Shown in pieces: positions 18,888 through 27,254 of a DNA stretch of 64,000 nt. This DNA is from Flavobacterium psychrophilum. Lineage in GTDB: Bacteria; Bacteroidota; Bacteroidia; Flavobacteriales; Flavobacteriaceae. The stretch spans positions 3,747 through 67,746 of the forward strand of contig CAMBZB010000010.1 in NCBI GenBank assembly GCA_945872245.1. The letters run 5' to 3'. The notes below the pieces were generated by a model. It was not told the origin of the DNA, ran no database searches, and saw nothing but the letters and a program-made list of their open reading frames with translations. The translations under genes and the position numbers were made by a program. Positions within the stretch are counted from its first letter, which is position 1. The number at the start of each line of letters is the position of its first letter.

Positions 18888-18957
18888 GTTTTAAAGTTTA
18901 ATGTTTAAAGTTATTGAGCATAAACGTTAAACATTTTTTAAACCTTAAACTTTAAAC
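18888..18957. repeat. Intergenic imperfect palindrome between menB and menA
   Basis: Outer arms GTTTTAAAGTTTA (18888-18900) and TTAAACTTTAAAC (18945-18957), and inner arms AATGTTTAA (18900-18908) and TTAAACATT (18927-18935), are inverted copies built from a TTTAAAGTTTAA unit. It fills the whole gap, could fold in RNA, and looks like a dispersed AT-rich palindromic element. Confidence 0.6.
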
Positions 18958-18964
18958 AAAAAAA

Positions 18965-19915
18965 ATGAAGCACTGGATTCAAGCCGCTCGATTAAGAACC
19001 TTGCCCTTATCGGTTTCGGGAATAATAGTGGGAAGTATGTATGCGTTGGCTCATCCAACAAATAAAATCCTTACGCCAACAGAAGTTTTCAATTGGAGAA
19101 TATTTGGATTGGCATTGGTAACGACTCTTGGGTTGCAAATACTGTCTAATTTTGCCAACGATTACGGTGACGGAATCAAAGGAACTGACAATGAGGATAG
19201 AGTGGGGCCTAAACGCGCCATTCAAAGTGGTGCGATTTCTCCCGAAGCCATGAAACGCGCTATTTTTTTGACAGCTTCTTTGACATTAATTTCAGCCATG
19301 TTATTGATTTATTATGCTTTTAGGGATACCAATATAGGATATTCCTTGTTTTACTTGGTGTTGGGAGTTTTAGCCATTGCTTCGGCAATTCGATATACTG
19401 TTGGAAATACAGCCTACGGGTATCGAGGTTACGGCGACTTATTCGTGTTTGTGTTTTTTGGACTAGTGAGCACATTGGGCGTGAATTTTTTATATTCAAA
19501 ACAATTAAGTTTCGACTTGTTTTTGCCTGCCACAGCTATTGGATTATTAAGTGTCGGAGTTTTGAACCTCAACAATATGAGAGATGAGGAGTCGGACAGG
19601 AAGTCAAAAAAAAATACAATGGTGGTGAAAATGGGAGGTGCTAAAGCCAAAAAATACCATTACTTTCTAGTTGTTTCGGCCATGGCATTGGTACTAATTT
19701 TTGCGATTATAGATGAATTTCACTTTGATCAATACCTGTTTTTATTGGCCTATATTCCTTTAACCAAACATTTAATTACCGTTTATAAAAACCAAGAGCC
19801 AAGGGCTTTAGATGCCGAATTAAAAAAATTAGCGTTAAGTACTTTTGCGCTTTCAATACTATTGGCGTTGTGCATGATTTTTTTCATTTCGGATTTGCTT
19901 GTCAATAATTATTAA
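18965..19915 (+). CDS. menA: 1,4-dihydroxy-2-naphthoate prenyltransferase
   Basis: A 316-residue UbiA-superfamily membrane prenyltransferase that attaches the isoprenoid tail to dihydroxynaphthoate. The two Asp-rich motifs are NFANDYGDGIKGTDN near residues 63-77 and NNMRDEESDRKSKKNT near residues 203-218. About eight to nine transmembrane helices lie around them. Its position after menB agrees with pathway order. Confidence 0.95.
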   Translation: MKHWIQAARLRTLPLSVSGIIVGSMYALAHPTNKILTPTEVFNWRIFGLALVTTLGLQILSNFANDYGDGIKGTDNEDRVGPKRAIQSGAISPEAMKRAIFLTASLTLISAMLLIYYAFRDTNIGYSLFYLVLGVLAIASAIRYTVGNTAYGYRGYGDLFVFVFFGLVSTLGVNFLYSKQLSFDLFLPATAIGLLSVGVLNLNNMRDEESDRKSKKNTMVVKMGGAKAKKYHYFLVVSAMALVLIFAIIDEFHFDQYLFLLAYIPLTKHLITVYKNQEPRALDAELKKLALSTFALSILLALCMIFFISDLLVNNY

Positions 19916-19944
19916 TTTGAATCTTTAAATTATTAGCCAACAAA

Positions 19945-21153
19945 ATGAATAGAAAAAAAATATTTCTTTTGCTGTTAATCAGTCTTTCGTTCGAATTTAT
20001 TTTTGCGCAACAAGACGGTTATTGGGACAAGGAAAGAGCAACCACAAAAGAAATCGTTGTTTCGGCAAGGGGTAGAATCGTTGTTAAAACCGAAGATTTT
20101 CCTGTGGGAACCACCGAGGTTGTTTATAGGATAACAATTCTGAACGAAAACCAACAGTTGGCAAACAGTTTAGTTTCGGTATTAAAATCCATTCCTGACC
20201 CAACAGGAATCAGTCAAGGTTCGGCTGGGGCGGTTTTCCTCTTTTCGAAAATTTCAGGGGATGACAAATGTAAATACGCCATTTTTTCAAATGAAATCGT
20301 AGCCGCCAAATACAAAGAAAGTGGGGATACAAAGAAAGCTTGTTTTGTCCAGCAAGAAGCAATCAGTAAAGATGCTAAAAGGCTTTCGCTAGATAAATCG
20401 AATTGTTTGTACGCTAATTCGAGCGCTATGTGGTTCGGTTTTGAAAGCAAGAATTGGATAATGAACCAAAAAATCATTCTGGAAGTGGTTCCTTGGGTCA
20501 ATAACAGATTGAGTAGAGGATGGACTTTGGAAAATCGAAAATTGATTATCAATCTATGTAAAGCGGATGATTTAGCCAAAAAAATCCCTAATTCGGATGA
20601 GTTTTGTGTCTGTGTGCTTGACAAGGTGCAAAAGGAGTACAAGTTTCAGGAATTCCAAAAACTACTTTCCATCGAAAAATCAAAAGTATTCAAGGATTTT
20701 GGAAAGGCTTGTTTTAACGAAACGGGAGCTTCTAATGTGATTTATTTGGATTTACGCAACCAAGCATCGGATTTGGCTAAACAGGGGAAATACGGCGACG
20801 CTATTTCAAAACTGCAAAGCATTATAGTTGATGGAAAGGCCACTGTTTTAGATTACAATGCGCTAGGATATGCTTATATTATAACAAAACAGTACGGAAA
20901 AGCGATTAAATTCCTTAAACAAGGCGAGATGCTCGATAATTCGGAATTGTTGTTACAATTGAATTTAGCGCACGCGTATTTGTTGAATAAAGACTTCAAA
21001 TCCGCCAAATCCATTTATAAAAAATACCAATCGCAGAATGTGACCGACGGTTTGGGTTGGACTCAAAAAGTGAAGCTAGACTTCGAAACCTTCGAAAAAG
21101 CAGGATTGCCATATGCTGATTTCGAAAGGGTTTTGAGATTGTTTGAAGATTAA
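19945..21153 (+). CDS. Secreted TPR-containing protein of unknown function
   Basis: 402 residues with a cleavable signal peptide (MNRKKIFLLLLISLSFEFIFAQ). The middle part is unrecognised. The C-terminal 120 residues contain TPR-like helices: AKQGKYGDAISKLQSI, NALGYAYIITKQYGKAIKFL and NLAHAYLLNKDFKSAKSIY. It probably works in the periplasm or at the outer membrane. It sits 29 bases after menA and 41 before menC, so it is carried within the men transcription unit although no role in menaquinone synthesis is evident. Confidence 0.75.
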   Translation: MNRKKIFLLLLISLSFEFIFAQQDGYWDKERATTKEIVVSARGRIVVKTEDFPVGTTEVVYRITILNENQQLANSLVSVLKSIPDPTGISQGSAGAVFLFSKISGDDKCKYAIFSNEIVAAKYKESGDTKKACFVQQEAISKDAKRLSLDKSNCLYANSSAMWFGFESKNWIMNQKIILEVVPWVNNRLSRGWTLENRKLIINLCKADDLAKKIPNSDEFCVCVLDKVQKEYKFQEFQKLLSIEKSKVFKDFGKACFNETGASNVIYLDLRNQASDLAKQGKYGDAISKLQSIIVDGKATVLDYNALGYAYIITKQYGKAIKFLKQGEMLDNSELLLQLNLAHAYLLNKDFKSAKSIYKKYQSQNVTDGLGWTQKVKLDFETFEKAGLPYADFERVLRLFED

Positions 21154-21194
21154 AAAGTTATCTAGCATCTAAAACTAAAACCTAAATACTCATT

Positions 21195-22247
21195 TTGAAA
21201 GCAACTTATCACAAATACATTTTACAATTCAAGCGACCTTCCGGAACTTCTCGTGGCGTGATGACCGAGAAAGAAACTTGGTTTATTGTTCTCGAAAAGG
21301 AGGGTAAAAAAGGAATAGGCGAGTGCGGCATCTTGAGAGGTTTGAGTATTGATGACAGACCCGATTACGAAGCAAAATTGCGATGGACTTGTGCTAATAT
21401 TCATCTGGGCGAAAACCAACTTTGGGAAGCTTTAATCGAGTTTCCTTCGATACAATTTGGGGTCGAAATGGCGTTCCGATCTTTGGTAAGCGAAAGTCCT
21501 TTTTTATTGTTTCCATCTGACTTTACGGATGGCAGAAAAAGCATTCCAATAAACGGACTAGTTTGGATGGGTGAGGACTCGTTTATGAAGCAGCAAATAG
21601 AGGAAAAATTAGCCGATGGATTTCGATGCGTCAAACTCAAAATCGGCGCTATTGATTTTGATGCTGAATTGGAATTATTGCGTTTTATTCGGCAACATTT
21701 CACTCCGGAGCAAGTCGAGATTCGGGTGGATGCTAACGGCGCATTTGATTCGCATTTAGCTTTAAATAAAATTACACAATTATCTGAATTTGAAATACAT
21801 AGTATAGAGCAACCTATTCAAAAAAACAATACTGACAGTATGGCAGATTTGTGTAAAACCACTCCGATTCCCATTGCTTTGGACGAAGAGTTAATAGGAG
21901 TGTTTTCATTACAGGAAAAAGAAACTTTATTGCAAAAAATTAAGCCGCAATACCTCATTTTAAAGCCGAGTTTTATTGGTGGTTTTCGAGGTACAAAGGA
22001 GTGGATTTCGCTGGCTGAAAAACACCAAATTCGGTGGTGGATTACCTCGGCTTTGGAGTCAAATATTGGGTTAAATGCCATCGCGCAATGGACTTTTTTG
22101 CAACATAATTTGATGCCTCAAGGATTAGGAACCGGAGCTTTGTATACTAATAATTTTGATTGTCCGCTGCAGGTTTCGCAAGGACAATTGTGGTATAAAA
22201 AGGATGCGGATTGGGATTTTAATTTTGACCCGAAAAATTGGAATTAG
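21195..22247 (+). CDS. menC: o-Succinylbenzoate synthase
   Basis: A 350-residue enolase-superfamily enzyme that dehydrates SHCHC to o-succinylbenzoate. Catalytic elements visible are the KLKIG lysine near residue 150, RVDANGAF, IEQP, DEEL and ILKPSFIGG. The start is a TTG at 21195; no ATG upstream fits the frame and the following residues (KATYHKYILQFKRPSG) match the family N-terminus. Its stop overlaps the convergent permease gene by four bases. Confidence 0.92.
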   Translation: MKATYHKYILQFKRPSGTSRGVMTEKETWFIVLEKEGKKGIGECGILRGLSIDDRPDYEAKLRWTCANIHLGENQLWEALIEFPSIQFGVEMAFRSLVSESPFLLFPSDFTDGRKSIPINGLVWMGEDSFMKQQIEEKLADGFRCVKLKIGAIDFDAELELLRFIRQHFTPEQVEIRVDANGAFDSHLALNKITQLSEFEIHSIEQPIQKNNTDSMADLCKTTPIPIALDEELIGVFSLQEKETLLQKIKPQYLILKPSFIGGFRGTKEWISLAEKHQIRWWITSALESNIGLNAIAQWTFLQHNLMPQGLGTGALYTNNFDCPLQVSQGQLWYKKDADWDFNFDPKNWN

Positions 22248-23326
22248 TTTTTATTCTTTGAGTTGCCATTACTTAGTAGCATTGATAATGTTTTTAAACC
22301 CTCAGTTCTATCGGCAACTAGTTTGACAATGCTAATAAACGGAATGAATACTATCATTCCCGCGGCTCCCCATATTATGCCGCCGGCAATTATCATGACA
22401 ATGATAACAAGTGTATTTATTTTCAAACGCCCCCCCACGGCAAAAGGGAATATGATGTAGGCCTCCATAATTTGGACAATGCTAAAAACTAAAATCACAC
22501 CCAGTGGATACCAGATGGAATTGAAGGTAATCCACGATACGGTGATTGGCAAAAGTGAGGAGATAATGATTCCTACGTAGGGAATAAATGTGAGAATGGA
22601 GGCAATAAAGCCGAAGAGAAAGGGGTGTGGAATACCGATGATGGTGAGTCCAATGCTGTTTAAAATCCCAACAATCAAATACACTAATAACATTCCCTTG
22701 ATGAAATTATAATAGGCATGAATGGTTTCGACAAGGATTTCGTGGATGGTTTCTTTTTTATGGGAGGAAAAAATAGCATAGAGTACATGAACCAATGCCC
22801 CTCGGTGGTAGAGTATGAGCACCGAATAAACAGGGATTATTAAAAGATAGAAAATAGACTCTGAAAGGGAATATAAGGTGATTTTGAGCAATGAAAAAGC
22901 CTGTGTTCCTGAATTGCTGATTAAATTTTTAAGGAACGCCATTTGTTTTTCCGTACTGATGTTAAATCGCTCGGTAAGAAAACCACTTAACTGGTTTGCT
23001 GTTTCCAATAGTTTTATCTTCAGGGTTTGCCATTCATTGGAAAACTCCATCACTTGATTGATAAGAAGATAAAGCAGTAATCCAAAAAAAACGGTAACAC
23101 TAAAAATAGCGATGGAGATGGCAACCGACTTGTTCATTCCTTTATGCTCCATCCATTTGCATATTGGATATAGCAAAAAGCTAATAAGCACAGCAAAACT
23201 TAATGGAATAAAAAGGGTTTTACCAAGGTAAAGCAAAACAGAAACTAGGAGAACGTATAAAAGAATGTCTAATGAAGAATATTTTTTGTTAGGAAAAGAT
23301 GTCGGTGTTTTCAGGATATTTGCCAT
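22244..23326 (-). CDS. AI-2E family transporter (PerM-like permease)
   Basis: A 360-residue polytopic membrane protein with about eight helices. Family features are the paired helices at the N-terminus (residues 22-60), the long soluble central region around AFLKNLISNSGTQAFSL, and the conserved GIPHPFLFGFIASILTFIPYVG segment. The family is widespread and includes exporters of AI-2 and ion transporters, so the substrate is open. It is transcribed downstream of the two large sensor genes but after a 100-base gap. Confidence 0.88.
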   Translation of the reverse strand: MANILKTPTSFPNKKYSSLDILLYVLLVSVLLYLGKTLFIPLSFAVLISFLLYPICKWMEHKGMNKSVAISIAIFSVTVFFGLLLYLLINQVMEFSNEWQTLKIKLLETANQLSGFLTERFNISTEKQMAFLKNLISNSGTQAFSLLKITLYSLSESIFYLLIIPVYSVLILYHRGALVHVLYAIFSSHKKETIHEILVETIHAYYNFIKGMLLVYLIVGILNSIGLTIIGIPHPFLFGFIASILTFIPYVGIIISSLLPITVSWITFNSIWYPLGVILVFSIVQIMEAYIIFPFAVGGRLKINTLVIIVMIIAGGIIWGAAGMIVFIPFISIVKLVADRTEGLKTLSMLLSNGNSKNKN

Positions 23327-23426
23327 GATGAATCGGAATTTTAACGGTTATATTTTTCGATACTAATTCTTTCCACTCTTTTTTAAAAGCATAATTCATC
23401 AAAAAGGAATTGTTTCTCCCCTTTTT

Positions 23427-26400
23427 CTAAAAATAATTTTCTATCAACTCGGTCAATGCCATAATATTTACAGGTTTAGAAATATAATCGGTGCAACCAG
23501 CATTTATAGCATTGTCTCGGTCTGTGGATAGCCCATTTGCGGTTTGTGCGATAACGATTAGATCTTTGTTGAACTTGCGAATTTTTCCTGTGGCCTCATA
23601 ACCATCCATCTCAGGCATATTAATGTCCATCATTACTAAATCGATATCCGGATTATTTCGGCACGTTTCGATTGCATCAAATCCCGTGCTTACTTTTAAG
23701 ATTTCTTTTGCGAATTTTTTTACGGCAATGGTCATCAATAATTTTGAAATTTCATCATCTTCGACAATTAATATTTTCAATTTTTTGATTGGAGTATGTA
23801 TCTTATTGATTGGGATGTCAACTTTGATTGTTTTTTGGACATCCTGTTCTTTTATGTAGGGAATAGTAAAATAGAAGGTGCTTCCTTTTCCCAATTCGCT
23901 TTCAACCCAAATTTCACCTCCTAACATTTCAATATAGGCTTTAGAAATGGCTAATCCCAATCCTGAACCAGCCTTATTTCGACTCAGGGACTCATTGGCT
24001 TGTCTGAACCTTTCAAATATGAATTTTTGCTCGTATTTTGAAATGCCCATACCGGAATCTTTTACATAAAACTCTAAGAAGTTTCCTTTTTTGATGTAAC
24101 CAAATTCCACTGACCCTTCATCAGTAAATTTTATGGCGTTTTTCACCAAGTTGGTCAGAATGGCATACATTTTCTCGCAATCCGTTTTTATGGAGGCCTC
24201 TTTTGAGTTTAATGCGTTATTGAAGCGTATTTGTATGCCTTTTTGTTTTACTTCAGGGGAGAAGAAGGTGTGTAAATATTCAATTTGTTCGTTTACGTTA
24301 GTTTCCGATAATGAAATTTCTACTTCCCCCGCTTCTACTTTTGAGATGCTAATAATGTCGTTTATGATATTGAGCATACGAGCGCCACTTTTTTCGATGA
24401 TATCAATGTATTCTTGTTGTACTTCCCCAGATAATTTAGGTTCTTTTAAAAGTTCTGTGAATCCCAGAATACCGTTCATAGGAGTGCGAATTTCGTGGCT
24501 CATATTCGCGAGAAAAGCAGACTTCAAACGATCACTTTCCTCCGCTTTTTCTTTGGCTTTGAGTGATTCTTTTTGCAAGCGTTTGCTTTCCGTGATGTCT
24601 TCCTTAATGGTAATAAAATGGGTTATTTCACTTTTTTCATTAAGAATTGGTGAAATCGCCACAGATTCCCAGAACAAACTTCCATCCTTTTTCTTGTTTT
24701 GAAACTCACCCCGCCAATCTTTTCCGTCTAAAATAGTCTTCCACAACTCTTCATATTCTTCGGGCGAAGTATGCTCGGAAAATAATATTCTTTGGTTTTT
24801 TCCAACGACCTCCTCCATGTTATATCCGGTTGTTTCCAGAAATTTCTGATTTGCATATTCAATTTGTCCCCTATTATCTATAATCACGACAGAAACGGGA
24901 CTTTGCTCCACGGCTTTTGAAAGTTGCTGAATTTTTTCGAGATGCTTTTTACGTTCCCCTTCAATCAAAATAGATTCAAGGCAGAATGATACATTTCGAG
25001 TTATGTTTTCAAGTAAAGCGACCTCTTCAAGATTCGAAAAAGTGTTGATTTTATCTGAATATAAGGTAAAGGCACCGATGGTTTTGCTTTGTACATTGAT
25101 TGGAATGGAAATTGCAGAATGATACTTTCTCTGCATTGCTTCTTTACGCCAGAGTAGCATATTGGCATCATTTGCAATATCGTTACAAATAACGGTTTTC
25201 CCTTCTCTGATTGCGGTTCCCGATGGACCTTTTCCTTCAGGAATATCCAAGACGGATATTTTTTTAATATTGGTCAAATAGCCATCTTCAAATCCATTTC
25301 GAGCTGCGGAATAAATGGTTTTATCGGTATAGTCTACAAGGCCTACCCAGCTCATAAGATATCCGCCATAAGTTACCGCAATGCGACAAATTTCTTCAAA
25401 AAGTTTTTCTTGGTTAGGAGTGCGTATAATCAAATTATTGATATGGCTGTTGAGTAAAAGAACACGATTGAGTTTTTTCAGTTCATCGGATGTTTCTTTT
25501 TGCTGTGTGATGTCATACATATAGCCATGCCAAAGTACGGAACCATCATGGTCAAGTTCTGGTATTGCGATACCTAGAATGTGGCGATAGGATGCTTCAC
25601 TGTATTTAATACGAAATTCTTTTGTCCATTGTGACAAATTTTGTGCCGATTCGTTAATGGAGGTCATTACATCACTATGATCATCTGGGTGAATCATTTC
25701 GATGATTTTAGTGGCATCTTCTCGTACCTCCTCAGGACTTACACCGTAAATGTCTTTAATTCCTTCGCTAGAATAAGGAAAGCAGGAACTTCCGTCAGGG
25801 CGTAGTTTATATTGATATACCATTCCCGGAACTCGACTGGTGATTTTTTGAATTAGAGCTAGGGATTCTTGTTTGATTTTTTCAACCTGTTTTTGCTCGG
25901 TAATATCTCGGGTGATTATAATAAAATGGTTGTTTTTTTTACCGCTGTCAGCTATTGGTGATACAGAAAGTTCAAAACTTCTTTTGCCTTTAGGCAATTC
26001 TAAATCGTATTGGCGCCCCGATGACCATCCTTTTTCATTTGCTTCGTTTAATGCTAGCAAAATAGTATCAACGGCATCCGCAGGCAGTACTTCCTGAAAC
26101 AGTTTTCCCGTAAAAATATCCTGGGAGCCATTAATCAAGTTTTTACGATGGGAGTGGTAATAATAAATATGACCTTCTAAATCGGCTTCAAAGAGTGAAT
26201 CGGGAATGGCATCAATGATAGACGTCATGTTTTCATAGATCTTCCTGGTGCTTTCTTCGAGCTGTTTGCGCTCTGTAATGTCCCGCATAATTTTCATGAC
26301 GGCAGGCTGTCCCAGGTAGTCTATTTTTACGGATTCAACCTCAACATTTCTGTTTTTTTTATTTTTGGTTTTAATGATAGTTTCAAAATCAAATTTTCCG

Positions 26401-27191
26401 GTTGCTTTAAGCGCTTCGATTCTATTGCTTCTAACTTTTTCGGAAGCTGTATCAATGTCTTTACTATTTAAGGCGATAAGTTCCTCTTTAGTATACCCTA
26501 AAATAGAGGTTGCTGCATGATTTGCCTCAATGAAATTAGATGTTTTGTTACCCTCTTCAATTTTTTCAATTGTTATGCTGTCTCGGTTGCTTTCAAAAAG
26601 AGTTCGGTATTTTTCTTCACTAAGCCGCAATGCCTCTTCTGCCTTTTTGCTTTCGGTGATGTCAAACAAGGTGATGAAAGATTGTTCTCCATTTCCCCCT
26701 GAAACTCCGCTAAGGCAGACAACATAGTCCTGATAGTTGCCTTTTATTACTATCTCACACATTTCTTTTTCCTGGCCTCTTAGTACTTTATCAAGGAAGG
26801 AACTAAAGATTTCTCGGCAATCGCCTGCAAGGAAAAGAGCCAGCCGTTTGTTTATTAAAAAGGACCGTTCTTGACCAAGAATTTGTGCCGCCATGAAATT
26901 TAGCTCCATAATCTCGCCTTCTTTGGATAATGTCAAATAACCGGAAGGAGCGAAGTCGTATAATTCTGCAAATTTATTTGCTTCAATTTCAGCTTGTTTT
27001 TTTGCCAAAAGGAGTTCCTCATTCTGCATTTCAAGCTCAATCTGGTGTACATCAAGTTCATGGATGAGTTCCAGGGTTTCTATGTAAGACAATTTGGTGT
27101 CTGGTGTTACATTCTTCTTCTTGAGGATTAATTCTTCGGCTTTTTTACGAAGAAGTAATTCCTTTTCTAATTTGGTTTTGCCGTTTTTCAT
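23427..27191 (-). CDS. Multi-PAS/GAF hybrid histidine kinase
   Basis: 1254 residues, no membrane segment. In order: an N-terminal helical region, a PAS domain (about 70-185), PAS2 (195-310), PAS3 (320-435), PAS4 with IHPDDH (450-565), GAF (590-745) with EGKGPSGTAIREGK, PAS5 (765-885), HisKA with SHEIRTPMNGILGF (His 899), HATPase with NLVKNAIKFT, DSGMGIS and GSGLGLAIS, and a receiver with Asp 1189 in MMDINMP. This is a cytoplasmic integrator of several signals. It lies 63 bases downstream of the CheB-CheR-PAS gene, so the two probably form one system. No response regulator with an output domain is nearby. Confidence 0.93.
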   Translation of the reverse strand: MKNGKTKLEKELLLRKKAEELILKKKNVTPDTKLSYIETLELIHELDVHQIELEMQNEELLLAKKQAEIEANKFAELYDFAPSGYLTLSKEGEIMELNFMAAQILGQERSFLINKRLALFLAGDCREIFSSFLDKVLRGQEKEMCEIVIKGNYQDYVVCLSGVSGGNGEQSFITLFDITESKKAEEALRLSEEKYRTLFESNRDSITIEKIEEGNKTSNFIEANHAATSILGYTKEELIALNSKDIDTASEKVRSNRIEALKATGKFDFETIIKTKNKKNRNVEVESVKIDYLGQPAVMKIMRDITERKQLEESTRKIYENMTSIIDAIPDSLFEADLEGHIYYYHSHRKNLINGSQDIFTGKLFQEVLPADAVDTILLALNEANEKGWSSGRQYDLELPKGKRSFELSVSPIADSGKKNNHFIIITRDITEQKQVEKIKQESLALIQKITSRVPGMVYQYKLRPDGSSCFPYSSEGIKDIYGVSPEEVREDATKIIEMIHPDDHSDVMTSINESAQNLSQWTKEFRIKYSEASYRHILGIAIPELDHDGSVLWHGYMYDITQQKETSDELKKLNRVLLLNSHINNLIIRTPNQEKLFEEICRIAVTYGGYLMSWVGLVDYTDKTIYSAARNGFEDGYLTNIKKISVLDIPEGKGPSGTAIREGKTVICNDIANDANMLLWRKEAMQRKYHSAISIPINVQSKTIGAFTLYSDKINTFSNLEEVALLENITRNVSFCLESILIEGERKKHLEKIQQLSKAVEQSPVSVVIIDNRGQIEYANQKFLETTGYNMEEVVGKNQRILFSEHTSPEEYEELWKTILDGKDWRGEFQNKKKDGSLFWESVAISPILNEKSEITHFITIKEDITESKRLQKESLKAKEKAEESDRLKSAFLANMSHEIRTPMNGILGFTELLKEPKLSGEVQQEYIDIIEKSGARMLNIINDIISISKVEAGEVEISLSETNVNEQIEYLHTFFSPEVKQKGIQIRFNNALNSKEASIKTDCEKMYAILTNLVKNAIKFTDEGSVEFGYIKKGNFLEFYVKDSGMGISKYEQKFIFERFRQANESLSRNKAGSGLGLAISKAYIEMLGGEIWVESELGKGSTFYFTIPYIKEQDVQKTIKVDIPINKIHTPIKKLKILIVEDDEISKLLMTIAVKKFAKEILKVSTGFDAIETCRNNPDIDLVMMDINMPEMDGYEATGKIRKFNKDLIVIAQTANGLSTDRDNAINAGCTDYISKPVNIMALTELIENYF

Positions 27192-27254
27192 GATGTAATA
27201 GCATTAACTGTATGTATTGTTGCTTTATTCATTTTATTGCAATTCTTTGATTTT

